A stretch of DNA of 64,000 bases from Closterium sp. Naga37s-1 (taxonomy: Eukaryota; Streptophyta; Zygnematophyceae; Desmidiales; Closteriaceae): contig CANJKZ010000960.1 of assembly GCA_947471745.1 (NCBI GenBank), forward strand, positions 1,116,001-1,180,000, written 5' to 3'. The notes beneath the pieces are model-generated. The model was given only the letters and a program-made list of their open reading frames with translations. It had not been told where the DNA came from and did not search any database. Both the position numbers and the translations under genes were made by a program. Shown here one piece after another: positions 1 to 10,215 of this stretch. Each line of letters starts with the position of its first letter. The stretch's first letter is position 1.

Positions 1-1644
1 GCTGCTGTACCTCCTCTCGTGTCCATGTTGCTTGCCCCTGAGGGAGACCCGGATGCACCAGACATCCCGACCCCGCGCTCTTATGCAGAGGCGATAGAGG
101 GTCCCTACTCCTCTCAGTGGCAGTCAGCCATGGACGCCGAGATGGCTTCCTGGAAGTCCACAGGCACCTACGTCGACGATGTTCCCCCGCCTGGGGTGAA
201 CATCGTCAGTGGCATGTGGATCTTCAGGGTGAAGCGGCCGCCGGGTTCTCCGCCTGTCTTCAAGGCGCGTTATGTTGCACGTGGCTTCAGTCAGCGACAG
301 GGAGTTGACTTCTTCCAGACCTTCTCCCCTACCCCGAAGATGACCACTCATCGAGTACTGCTGCACGTTGCCGCCCACCGTGACTACGAGCTCCACTCGC
401 TTGACTTCAGCATAGCCTTCCTACAGGGCAGCCTGCACAAGAAGATCTGGCTGCGCCGCCCACCAGGCTTCACTGGGTTGTTTCCTGCTGGTACCTAGTG
501 GAGCCTCCGGCGGCCAGTCTACGGTCTCCGCCAGGCACCCCGTGAGTGGCACGACACACTCAGGACGACTCTTGCTTCTCTTGGTTTTGCTCCTTCTACT
601 GCTGACCCTTCTCTGTTTTTACGCACTGACACCACTCTGCCGCTGTTCTACGTTCTCGTGTACGTAGACGACCTCATCTTTGCTACTGCTGATACTGAGG
701 CACTCGCCCACGTGAAGTCGGAGCTGCAGAAGAGACACACGTGCACAGACCTGGGTGAACTGACAAGCTATCTTGGCTTGCGGATCACCCGGGACAGAGC
801 ACAGCGCACCATTACCTTGACTCAGTCACACATGGTGCAGCAGGTCCTTCAGCGCTTCGGCTTCACGTACTCCTCGCCACAGTCCACTCCTCTGCCTACC
901 GGTCACTCGCTCTCAGCTCCACCTTCGGACGAGTCCGTAGAGCCGAGTGGCCCGTATCCAGAGCTTGTGGGCTGCCTCATGTACCTGATGACCTGCACTC
1001 GACCTGACCTCGCATACCCTCTCAGCCTTCTGGCTCGCTACGTGGCTTCCGGTAGGCACCGAAAGGTGCACTGGGATGGTGCGAAGAAGGTGTTGCGCTA
1101 CTTGTGCAGTACGTCGGGCATGGGGCTAGTGCTTGGAGGACGGGCTCGAGTTGTCCTCACTGGTCACGCTGACGCCTCCTGGGTTGACGACTTGGCTACG
1201 CAGCGGTCGTCACAGGGTTACACCTTCAGTCTTGGCTCCGGCTCGGTCTCTTGGCGGTCTACCCGCTCGTCTTCTGTTGTCAGCTCTAGTTGTGAGGCTG
1301 AGATCTACGCTGGGGCCATGGCTGCACAGGAGCTACGCTGGCTTACCTACCTGCTGACCGACTTGGGAGAGGCGCCTCGTTCTCCTCCAGTTCTGTACGT
1401 CAACAACAAGGCCATGCTGGCCTTGTGTCAGGAGCACAGACTAGAGCACAGAACGAAGCACATTGCTCTGCGCTACTTCCTTGCTCGAGAGTTGCAGCAG
1501 CGTGGCCAGCTTCGTCTCGCTTACGTGGCCTCACAGGCCAACACTGCTGATGTTTTCACCAAGGCACTTCAGCCTTGTGATCATCAGCGTTTCTGTACTG
1601 TTCTTGGCCTTGTACCTACTGTGCCTCACTTGCTTACGTCTTGA
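1..1644 (+). pseudogene. Copia A pol fragment: reverse transcriptase and RNase H
   Basis: In-frame pol from just before the RT domain to the natural TGA stop. The RT part has the copia hallmarks KARYVARGFSQ, LDFSIAFLQG and YGLRQAPREW, and the catalytic box YVDD lies at about 658-670. RNase H has HADAS (Asp), CEAEIYAG (Glu), YVNNKA, where the usual Asp is Asn (intact copies read YVDNKA), and NTADVFTK. One nonsense codon, TAG at 496-498, replaces CAG (Gln) of intact copies; the frame is open on both sides. The premature stop plus the Asp-to-Asn change in RNase H make this a dead copy. Closest relatives in the window are E1, E3 and E4. Confidence 0.9.
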
Positions 1645-1873
1645 CTCTGCTTGTACTGTACTCTATATACTTATACCTGCATAATTACAATTGCTAGGTT
1701 GTGTTCACTGTATTGTTTATTTTCCTTTATATAACTCTGCATGTGAACTGGCCTTGTGGCCCTTTGCTTGTGCTCAGACTGCGTGGTGACTTTGTGATCC
1801 ACCCTGAGCTTGCTTTGCTTTTCTTGACTGGTCTTGTGACCACTTGTTCTCCCCCACTTTGCCTATGGGGGTG
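1645..1873 (+). other. Copia A 3' UTR with three predicted hairpins and PPT
   Basis: Noncoding stretch between pol stop and LTR, conserved in every copy of the family here. It contains inverted repeats TGGCC-TTGT-GGCC (1749-1761) and TGGTC-TTGT-GACCA (1829-1842), both with a TTGT loop, and CCCCCA / TGGGGG (1851-1871). The last arm merges with the polypurine tract GGGGGTG that should prime plus-strand DNA just before the LTR at 1874. A role in RNA folding, packaging or priming is inference. Confidence 0.6.
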
Positions 1874-2002
1874 TGTCAAACATATCTGCTATAGTCTATC
1901 TAGGCTGTAGTGGGGTAGTCCATACAAGGTACAACACTTTTAGGTTTTCATACTTGTACCCACCTGCTGCCTAGTTCATTCATTCCGTTCCTGATTCTAA
2001 CA
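1874..2002 (+). repeat. Copia A 3' LTR (129 bp)
   Basis: Starts TGTCAAAC right after GGGGGTG and ends ATTCTAACA. It is very short for a copia LTR. It contains a GTGGGGTAG box and an inverted repeat around GTACAAC / TTGTAC shared by the other LTRs. Confidence 0.8.
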
Positions 2003-3183
2003 CTGGCTTCACTGGGTCGTTTCCTGCAGGTACTCAGTGGAGCCTCCGGCGGCCAGTCTATGGTCTCCGCCAGGCACCCCATGAGTGGCACGACACACTG
2101 AGGACCACTCTTGCTGCTCTTGGTTTTGCTCCTTCTACTGCTGACCCGTCGCTGTTTCTACGCACCGACGCCACTCTGCCACCGTTCTACGTTCTCGTGT
2201 ACGTAGATGACTTGGTCTTTGCTACTGCTAACACTGAGGCACTCGCCCACGTGAAGTCAGAGCTGCAGAAGAGACACACGTGCACAGACCTGGGTGAACT
2301 GACAAGCTATCTTGGCTTGCGGATCACTTGGGACAGAGCACAGCGCACCATTACCTTGACTCAGTCACACATGGTGCAGCAGGTCCTTCAGCGCTTCGGC
2401 TTCACGTACTCCTCGTCACAGTCCACTCCTCTGCCTACCGGTCACTCGCTCTCAGCTCCACCTTCGAACGAGTCCGTAGAGCCGAGTGGCCCATATCCAG
2501 AGCTTGTGGGCTGCCTCATGTACCTGATGACTTGCACACGACCTGACTTCTCATACCCTCTCAGCCTTTTGGCTCGCTACATGGCTCCTGGCAGGCACCG
2601 AAAGGTGCACTGCGATGCTGCGAAGAGGGTGTTGCGCTACTTGTGCAGTACGTCGGGAATGGGGCTCGTGCATGGAGGACGGGCTCGAGTTGTCCTCACT
2701 AGTCACGTAGACGCTTCCTGGGTTGACGACCTGGCTACGCAGCGGTCGTCACAGGGTTACACCTTCAGCCTTGGCTCCGGTTCTGTCTCTTGGCGGTCTA
2801 CCCGCTCGTCTTGTGTTCTCAGCTCCAGTTGTGAGGCTGAGATCTACACTGGGGCCGTGGCTGCACAAGAGTTACGCTGGCTCACCTACCTGCTGACCGA
2901 CTTGGGAGAGGCGCCTCGTTCTCCTCCAGTTCTGTACGTCGACAACAAGGCAATGCTTGCCTTGTGTTAGGAGCACAGACTAGAGCACAGAACGAAACAC
3001 ATTGCTCTGCGCTACTTCCTTGCTCGAGAGTTGCAGCAGCGTGGCCAGCTTCGTCTTGTTTACTTGGCCTCTCGGGCCAACACTGCTGATGTTTTCACTT
3101 AGGCACTTCAGCCTTGTGATCATCAGCGTTTCTGTACTGTTCTAGGCCTTGTACCTACTGTGCCTCACTTGCTTACTTCTTGA
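2003..3183 (+). pseudogene. Copia B pol fragment: reverse transcriptase and RNase H
   Basis: Pol resumes in mid-RT at the Gly-Phe-Thr-Gly-Ser-Phe stretch that in intact copies follows the segment broken off by insertion A. YVDD is at about 2197-2210; RNase H follows with HVDAS, CEAEIYTG and YVDNKA. Two nonsense codons are visible: TAG at 2968-2970 (CAG in intact copies) and TAG at about 3101 (AAG in intact copies). The natural stop is TGA at 3181-3183. The 5' part should lie left of element A, outside the window. Confidence 0.85.
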
Positions 3184-3543
3184 CTCTGCTTGTTCTGTGA
3201 TCTCTATACATATACCTGCATGCTTACACTTGCTAGGTTGTGATCACTGTATTGCTTGTTCTCCTTTATATAACTCTGCATGTGAACTGGCCTTGTGGCC
3301 ATTTACTTGTGTTCAGAATGTGTGGAGACTTTGTGATCCACCCTGAGCTTGCTTTGCCTTTCTTGACCGGTCTTGTGACCTCTTGTTCTCCCCCACTTTG
3401 CCTATGGGGGTGTGTCAAACTTATATGCTATAGTCTGTTTAGGCTGTAGTGGGGTAGTTCATATAGGGTACAACATTTCTAGGTTTCCTACTTGTACCCA
3501 CCCGCTTGCTAGTTCAGTCATTCATTCGTTCACTATTTTGACA
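3184..3543 (+). repeat. Copia B 3' UTR and LTR
   Basis: Conserved 3' UTR (3184-3412) with the same three inverted repeats, then GGGGGTG and a 131-bp LTR at 3413-3543 from TGTCAAAC to TTTTGACA. The next bases enter gypsy integrase coding sequence on the opposite strand, so B probably sits inside that gypsy element; the presumed target duplication is CCATT at 3544-3548. Confidence 0.75.
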
Positions 3544-5280
3544 CCATTTTCGTCAATCGATCGACGACGACCAGGATCGCGTCGTTCCCACTTGCTCCGG
3601 CCGGTAACCCCGTGACGAAATCCATCGTCACCTGCTGCCAAGCACGCTCTGGGGGTGGTATCGGCTGCAGCTGTCTTGCCAGTCGCTTCCGTGATGATTT
3701 CATGACTTGGCAGGTGGGACACGATGCCACGTGTCGTTGCACGTCGGTCAACATTTCGGGCCAATAGTAGTACCGCTGCAACTGCTGCCGTGTTTTTTCT
3801 ACTCTGAAATGGCCTGAGGTGACTCCGTCGTGTGCCTCTTGCAATAGTAATTCCCGTAGGAGTGTATAGCCCAGTACCCAGATGCGATCGGTGCCGGCTT
3901 TTACGTAGTAGACTCCTCTTGCCGCTGCAAACTGCTGCGAATTTCCGCCTGTAAAAAATGGATCAGTCTGATAACCGTGGGTAAATAGTCCTGTTATCAG
4001 TGGGCTGGTCTGGGCGAGTAGTATGGCGTGGACTTGGGCTGTGGGCCGGGTTAATGCGTCGGCGATGTTCGATGCCCCTTTTTTGTAGGTGACCGTGTAG
4101 TGAAAGTTTGACTCGAGGTAGTCGAGCCAGCGAATTTGTCGTGGGTTGAGGTGGGGCTGTGCGCGGAGGTGCTGTAGTGAGTTATGGTCTGTCCGTACAA
4201 TCACGTCTGCACCGGTCAGGTAACAGCGCCACACTTTGAATGCATGCACGATCGCAAGCATTTCGCGATCGTGTATCGGGTAATTCTTCTCGGGCGGATG
4301 CAGTTTTCATGACTCGTATGCGATGGGCTGTAAACCGTTGCCGAAATCTTGTAGCAGTACGGCTCCAATGGTGATGTCGCTTGCATTGGTAACCACTTCG
4401 AATGGGCGGTGTGGGTCGGCGATGCGCAGTACGGGCGGTGAACAGAGAACATTCTTTAGGGTAGAGAAGGCAGCATGCTCTTTCTCCCCCCATGTAAAAG
4501 TGACCCCCTTCCGCAGTAAATCCGTCAGTGGGGTAGTTAAGCGTGCCATGTCGGGGACGAACCGACGCACGTAATTAACAAACCCTAAGAAACTCTGCAG
4601 CTCCGTGATGTTCTTAGGGGGGTTCCACGCTTTCACAGTATCCAGTTTCTTCGGGTCGATTTCGACTCCAGCCCCGAAAATAACGTGTCCCAAAAACTCT
4701 AGCCTATCCTGAAAAAACTCGCACTTGGAACCTTTGGTCAGTAGTCTGTGTTTGTCTAAAACTGTAAATAATGCTTCTAAATCGGCTAAATGCTACTGCT
4801 TGTCATGACTGTAGGCGAGAATGTCGTCGAGGTAAATGATCACACATTTATCTAAGAGTGGTCTAAACACATCATTCATAGTCATCTGAAATGTCGCCGG
4901 TGCGTTGGTCAGCCCGAAGGGCATCACCGTGTTCTCGAATGACCCGTACCTAGTCCTAAATGCCGTTTTGGCGCAGTCTGATGGTTCGACCCGAATCTGA
5001 TGGTAACCCCCTCGTAAGTCGATTTTCGAAAAGACTCTCGCTGTTCGCAGTTGATCTATCAGTTCGTCGGCGCGGGGGATGGGACATCGCGATTTGACTG
5101 TAACCCTGTTCAGTGCTTTGTAGTCGATGCACATGCGAAATCCTCCGTCCTTTTTCGGTGTGAACAGGATCGGTGCGGCGAACGGTGACGAGCTCGGTCG
5201 GATGAATTTCTTCTCTAACAGGTAATCTAACTGCTTCCTTAACTCGTCGAGCTCTGGCTGTGTCAGTCTTAACTTCTTTA
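3544..5280 (-). pseudogene. Ty3/gypsy pol fragment: RT, RNase H, integrase N-terminus
   Basis: Minus-strand gypsy pol, open in one frame except for two nonsense codons. RT (about 5280-4790) has [34 protein letters not shown] and the catalytic YLDD. RNase H follows (about 4690-4100), but its first catalytic Asp is Asn (TNASD in place of the usual TDAS). Integrase starts with an HHCC zinc-binding segment (GHFRVEKTR ... CPTCQ) and the core begin TMDFVTGLP, where it is cut by copia B. Stops: TAG at 4793-4795 (probably from CAG) and TGA at 4307-4309 (probably from CGA). Gag, protease, chromodomain and LTRs are absent. At the 5280/5281 border it joins copia pol directly with no gypsy LTR. Confidence 0.85.
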
Positions 5281-5725
5281 CCAAGGCACTTCAGCCTTGT
5301 GATCATCAGCGCTTGTGTACTATGCTAGGACTTGTGCCTACTTGGCCTCACTTGCTCACTTCTTGACTCTGCTTGTATAGTGATCTCTATACATATACCT
5401 GCATGCTTACTCTTGCTAGGTTGTGTTCACTGAATTGCTTGTTTTCTTTTATATAACTCTGCATGTGAACTGGCCTTGTGGCCATTTGCTTGTGCTCAGA
5501 ATGTGTGGTGACTTTGTGATCCACCCTGAGCTTGCTTTGCCTTTCTTGACCGATCTTGTGACCTCTTGTTCTCCCCCACTTTGCCTATGGGGGTGTGTCA
5601 AACTTATACACTATAATCTTTCTAAGCTGTAGTGGGGTAGTTCATATAGGGTACAACATTTCTAGGTTTCCTACTTGTACCCACCTGCTTCCTAGTTCGG
5701 TCATTCATTCGTTCACTATTCTGAC
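5281..5725 (+). mobile_element. Copia C 3' end: last RNase H codons, 3' UTR, LTR
   Basis: Begins inside the RNase H C-terminus (Lys-Ala-Leu-Gln-Pro-Cys-Asp-His-Gln), reaches TGA at 5364-5366, then the family 3' UTR (5367-5595) and an LTR from TGTCAAAC at 5596 to about CTGAC at 5725. The following bases belong to copy D, so C appears nested in D. The upstream neighbour is the truncated gypsy fragment. Confidence 0.75.
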
Positions 5726-6137
5726 CCTTCTCTACTGTTTTAGGCCTTGTGCCTAATTTGCCTCACTTGCTCACCGCGTGACTTTGCTTGTACTGTGATC
5801 TAAATATATACCTGCATGCTTACTCTTGCTAGGCTATGATCGCTGTATTGTTTATGCTCTTCATATAACACTACATGTGAACTGGCCTTGTGGCCCTTTG
5901 CTTGTGCTCGGACTGTGTGGTGACTTTGTGATCCACCCTGAGCTTGCTTTACTTTTCTTGACTGGTCTTATGACCACTTGTTCTCCCCCACTTTGCCTAT
6001 GGGGGTGTGTCAGAATATTATATTGCTTACTTTGTGTAGGCTATAGTGGGGTAGCCCATAAGGGGTACAACCCAATTAGGGTTAGTACTTGTACCCAACT
6101 TCTGCTCAATGCATTCATTCTCGTTCATTCTTCTGAC
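5726..6137 (+). mobile_element. Copia D 3' end: RNase H tail, 3' UTR, LTR
   Basis: Opens with the extreme end of pol (…TVLGLVPNLPHLLTA, stop TGA 5779-5781), then 3' UTR 5782-6007 and an LTR from TGTCAGAA at 6008 to about TCTGAC at 6137. The LTR resembles that of E7 (subfamily II). The sequence then changes to the linker region of another copy (E), so D is probably nested in E. Confidence 0.7.
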
Positions 6138-6582
6138 TCTGGAGGTAGTGGAGTGGAAGGTACTGGAGCTGGAGGTACATGACGTTTTAGTGCTGCGCAG
6201 CCTGTACAGCGGCGGCCTCAGCCGGAGTTGTCGCTGCCACCACCTGGCAGATCTAGTGCTCCTTCCAGCCCCGTCACTGTACTGCATGTGCTCTATATAA
6301 CTCCACATGTGAACTGGCCTTGTGGCCACTTGCTTGTGCTCGGACTGTGTGGTGACTTTGTGATCCACCATGAGCTTTGCTTTGCTTCTTCTCTTGACTG
6401 GTCTTGTGACCGCTTGTTGTTCTTGCTGTCCCCCACTTCGCCTATGGTGGTGTGTCAAACTATATATATTGTTGTCTAGGCTGTAGTGGGGTAGCCCATA
6501 CAAGGTACAACCCATTTGGGTTAGTACTTGTACACATTCATTGCTGTTAGTCAACCATTCCACTGTACTCTCTTTCTTAACA
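6138..6582 (+). mobile_element. Copia E remnant: linker piece, 3' UTR, LTR
   Basis: About 45 bases encode a Gly/Ser/Val/Ala-rich stretch like the integrase-RT linker of other copies. The sequence then passes, without RT or RNase H, into the family 3' UTR (about 6260-6452), so pol is internally deleted. The LTR runs from TGTCAAAC (6453) to TTCTTAACA (6582), 130 bp. The hairpin preceding the LTR is weakened (CCCCCA against TGGTGG). Confidence 0.65.
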
Positions 6583-7160
6583 GTACGTGCAGTTGCTGCT
6601 GTTGCGCGCGGCTCCTAATGCGTAGGCAGCTGCGGATGCGTGCACAGCTGCTGCTGCGTGCATCTGCTTAAGTGCGGCGGCATGTGTAAGGCTGCGCGCG
6701 CGGGCGGCAGGGCAGGGCGCAGCATGTGACGGGGCGGGACGCGGGTATGGTCTGCAGTGGCGCGCGGCGGCGGCGGCGGCTGCTGCGCTTGCGGCGGCAC
6801 CTGCTGCGTGTGTGGCTGCGGCTGCTGCTGGTGTGCATGCGGTGCGCACGCTTGTGGCTGCTGCTGCTCTGCGCGCTGCCTGCTCACAGCTTCTTATGCT
6901 GTTGACTGCGTGCGCGGCTATGCGTGCTGCAGTGGCATGCGTGCGGCAAAACAGGGCGCGTGACGGGACGAAAAGGCGAGGGGGGGGGGGGGGCAGCTTG
7001 TGGCATCCTATGCGCGCGCGCGTGTGTTTGGCGAGGGCGGCGCGCGCTACAAGGCGTTTTGAGGCGTTACGGGGCGTTAAAGGGCGTTACGGGACGCGCT
7101 ACGGACGAGGCAAGGCGAGGTGCGTTACGGGGTGGGAGAGGCGTGTTTTCTTAGGCTAGA
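6583..7160. repeat. GC-rich low-complexity region, no supported gene
   Basis: Rich in GCTGCTGC / GCGGCGGC runs, a run of 14 G (6980-6993), and later repeats of GGGGCGTTA / GGGCGTTACGG (about 7060-7130). It follows the LTR of copy E. Open frames here are Ala- or Cys-rich artefacts of the composition. It may be the repeat leader of an older copia copy, since such leaders occur in E1, E2, E4, E6 and E7, but no primer-binding site is visible. Confidence 0.5.
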
Positions 7161-7404
7161 AACGAACCTACTACTGATGCCATCTTAGAAACGAAATACT
7201 TTAGGAACAGGCCCCTAGATTCGTTTTGAGGCACGCTGATCGATCAGCGTACACTCCTCTTGGAATTTTGTCTGCGAGCGTTGACTCAAATTTTTAGGCT
7301 GAATATTTAGACAACTCAAAATTTAAGGCTGAGCTATCAGTGTTACATCCAAATTTTAAGCTGATTATGCATTTTCATTAAGGCACTATTATATAACATC
7401 TCAC
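7161..7404. other. AT-richer spacer with 18-bp palindrome
   Basis: No gene seen. It contains the perfect palindrome ACGCTGATCGATCAGCGT (7233-7250) and three copies of an AGGCTGA/AAGCTGA motif (about 7295, 7327, 7359). The same motif recurs downstream of the hAT-like gene's 5' end (10840-11005), which may mark subterminal repeats of that transposon. Confidence 0.4.
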
Positions 7405-10215
7405 TCACGTATCTGAATCAGAGTCTAAGAAAACAGCTTCTACAGGAGCACGCTCAACTACACTGTCCTCTATATGCTCTTTCCTAGCTCTTGGGGGCTC
7501 CATGTGTCTTGCAGCAGGTGCTGTGACATGCCCGCGCTTCTTGTAGCTGCGCCAAATCTCTACAACTGGTGGCAAATCTAGCTCATAGTCTAGCACAGAC
7601 ATGCACAATTTGGTCACTGAGCCTACAGTCCTTAATACTGCCCCTCTACCACGTTTTGATGAGATTCTGTCGAGAGAAGCCTCTCTCACACTCAACAGTG
7701 CTGAGAGGCAGCACTGCAATTGCCACCCTAAGTCCAACGAGGTTGGGGTATGACTACTGCCAGTCTGCAGTCTTGAGAATTGCAGTCAGTCCCGTGTGGA
7801 ACTTACCCTCGCTCTTAGGAGCTCTGGCCAGGACCGGGCATAGAGTCCTGAGCTCCTTCACAGCCCGCTTCTTGTCAATGTCTGCGAGGTAAGAACAAGG
7901 GGGAGATTAGTAAATAACGGGTTTAATACGGTCGAACGAGTTAGCAAGCACGAACTAACCTGGTAGGATCTCGTCGGAGTCATCAACGCGAAACAGAGTG
8001 ACTAGCGACAACAGCCACTCCAGGCACTGTGCCTGCCGTGCGTGCCGCTCCCAGTTCGGTTGCCACAAGTCCAGGATGAAGAGTCTTACGCTGGAAAGAT
8101 AGTCAAGGTCTCCAAGCTTTGCCTGCAGGTTTTGGACGAGGAGCTCAGCCATGTCGGTCCAGAGCGCCACGCATGCGTGGTGATGACCTGGTCCATGATA
8201 AGACGCATTGCTGCGCTCGTGGAGGGTGAAGGTGAAGCAGTTGAGGCTGCCATCAGACGACGCTCCTTCCACCACCATCTCTGGTGACCCATTTGGTCCA
8301 TGATTGTTAATGAACTGGAATAGCTGCTCGTTGCCCCCCCCCCCTAACTCGTCGCCACAGACTATGTACTGGGTCTTCAAGAGAGAGATTGTGCGCACAA
8401 TCTGAGCATGCACCAAGGTATAGTCGAGCTGCCACCCACAAGTCAAACAGTAAGTTAGTACACGGGTACGTGTCTGTCCGATAAACATATCATATACTTC
8501 CTCCCGCTGCTGGAAAACCTTGGAGAGAACGTTGAGCAGCTCCCGAACGTCCGCGAGGAACCTGAGCAGGAACTGAAATCGGTATGACGTGATGAGCTCG
8601 TACATGATCTGGTCCTTCCACTCTGACAGCATCACCACGATGGCGAGCAGGACTTCGACGAACTGCGCGACGGCAGCACCCCTCGAAAGCCACCGAATCT
8701 CGTGTATCCCTTGCACCTCGAAGTTTGTGGCCGTGAATACCTCCTGCAGCTCCATGAAACGTTGATGCCACGATCCAGAACGCCCCAGGTACTCGGCGAC
8801 GGCGCGGATCATGTCGACGACCATGTTGAAGGTTGGGATGTCCTTTGCTGCAGCTTTCGCAGCCAATGCTTCTCTGCCCAACATACAACACATGGAATTA
8901 GATGTGTACGTGAATTATTATACATTGTTACATAGAAGAACAGCACACGTACCGGTGTGCGATGCAGTGGAATGAGACGAGGTTGGGGATGAGCATCCGT
9001 AGACGTGCAACCACTCCACTATGGGCCCCCACCATCACCATTGCGTCGTCTGTGCTCATGCTCGAGACACGGCAGAGATCAACGCCCACTGCCCTGAGGT
9101 GGGAGAGCAACAAGCTTGACAAAGAAGCAGCGTCAGCTTTCTCAAAAATTAGGTGTGCGATAAACTCGGTGACGACAGCGCCGTCGCGCAGAAAGATGGC
9201 AAACACGATCATGTGTTTGCCGCGTCGCCTGTCGGTGCTCTCATCGATTGTGATCCCAATGAAGGGGCTCGTTAGAAGGTGCTCCAACTGCGTTGTTTGA
9301 AGCCATGTCGCTGTTGCTTGAGTGAGTTCTCCAAAGCCGTACCCGTTTGGAAAGAAAATACACGGTAATAAGCGACAGACATACAGCGAATGTAAAAACA
9401 ATAAATAAAACATAATATACTTACGTATTGTAGTAAGTGCCGTACCCCTGCTCTCGAAAATCGGGCACCTTCTTCTTCGCCAAGTACCGCACCAGCCGTA
9501 TATACGAGTCCATGGGCTCGTTGCACTTGCTCATGAAGTACAACAAGTCCATAAGAGCCTAAACCTGCAGCAGCTCCTTGTCCTGCGCTTTCAGGTGTAG
9601 ATCGATGTGCTGCTGTCCCTCCACTTTGTGCAAGAGATCCTCCTGCCTCTGCAGCGCAAACCGATCCTTCACGGTCCCTTCATGTTTCTTGAAGGCCTGC
9701 GTCTGCACGTCGGTAGCTCCTTCTCCACGCTGTCCACACTTGCTTGTCACTCCAGCAAACTCCAAGCATATGCTGCACTTAAAAGCAGGGGCACCAGAAG
9801 AAGTTTTAGTAAGAATCAGCCACGCGTAATCGGTACACCACTTAGTTTTGTAACGATCGTGAGCTTCTTCGTATTTCAACTCAAAACTCTCGGGAGTGGG
9901 CTTCGAGCTGTCCTGCACGGGAGATTCGTCGCTCGCTGGAGCTTCAACAGTCGAGGGAGGAGGTGGACTTGCCCATGCAATGGTGGACTGTCGGTACCGC
10001 AAATTCGCCGGTGGCGCGGGACTGGATGGTGTTTTGACGGACGCCTCAAGGATCACCGTCGGTGGCGCAGCAGACACTGGTTCAGTGGTGGCCTCGGGCA
10101 GAGGTTCTAAGTGCGTGAAATCCAGAGCGTGAGTCGAGTTGGGTTGCGACGGTGGCGCTGGCGGTGCACGAGGCGTCTCTAAGGCCGATCTAAGAAAGTC
10201 TAGGCCAGTCACCAT
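7405..10215 (-). pseudogene. hAT-superfamily transposase-like gene, intron-containing, decayed
   Basis: Split minus-strand gene. Exon 1 (10215 to about 9425) has a Pro/Ala/Ser-rich N-terminus, then a Cys-containing TTF/BED-like zinc segment (KTKWCTDYAW ... FKCSICLEF). An in-frame TAG at 9559-9561 interrupts it, with the same frame continuing (LMDLLYFMSKCNEP) to a GTAAGT donor at 9424. The next exon carries the catalytic-core entry ITIDESTD and MVMVGAHSGV ... HCIAHR. A clean GT-AG intron (8952-8874, 79 nt) restores Arg and joins EALAAKAAAKD. A second (7959-7882, 78 nt) joins DIDKKRAVKELRTLCP. A donor at about 7806 leads to the C-terminal dimerisation motif PLSTVECERGFSRQN (about 7745-7655), after which the frame is shifted. 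This layout fits hAT transposases of the ZNF862/DUF4371-like type. The stop, the frameshift and an unclear acceptor before 9360 suggest a pseudogene. Confidence 0.75.

Larger units (their letters stand above)
1..2002 (+). mobile_element. Copia copy A, 3' part (RT, RNase H, 3' UTR, LTR)
   Basis: Right-hand end of a Ty1/copia retrotransposon whose 5' part lies outside the window. It holds the pol C-terminal half, a conserved 3' UTR and a 129-bp LTR ending in TTCTAACA. Directly after the LTR (2003) the sequence continues with the middle of another copia RT (copy B), so A appears to be inserted in B. The presumed target duplication is the five bases 2003-2007 (CTGGC); the matching left copy is outside the window. 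Confidence 0.85.

Noticed and set aside
5279..5284. Start codon TTG for the gypsy RT frame
   Set aside because: It lies on the junction with copia sequence; the RT is simply truncated there.
1..5300. TAG read as glutamine (alternative genetic code as in some ulvophyte algae)
   Set aside because: Many premature TAGs do fall at Gln codons and all natural stops seen are TGA. But the intact 2010-codon E1 ORF has no in-frame TAG or TAA, and other stops replace Arg, Trp, Lys and Tyr, so ordinary mutation explains them.
6577..7159. Ala-rich and Cys-rich open frames on both strands
   Set aside because: They overlap in several phases over GCTGCTGC/GCGGCGGC sequence and show no domain; they are composition artefacts.
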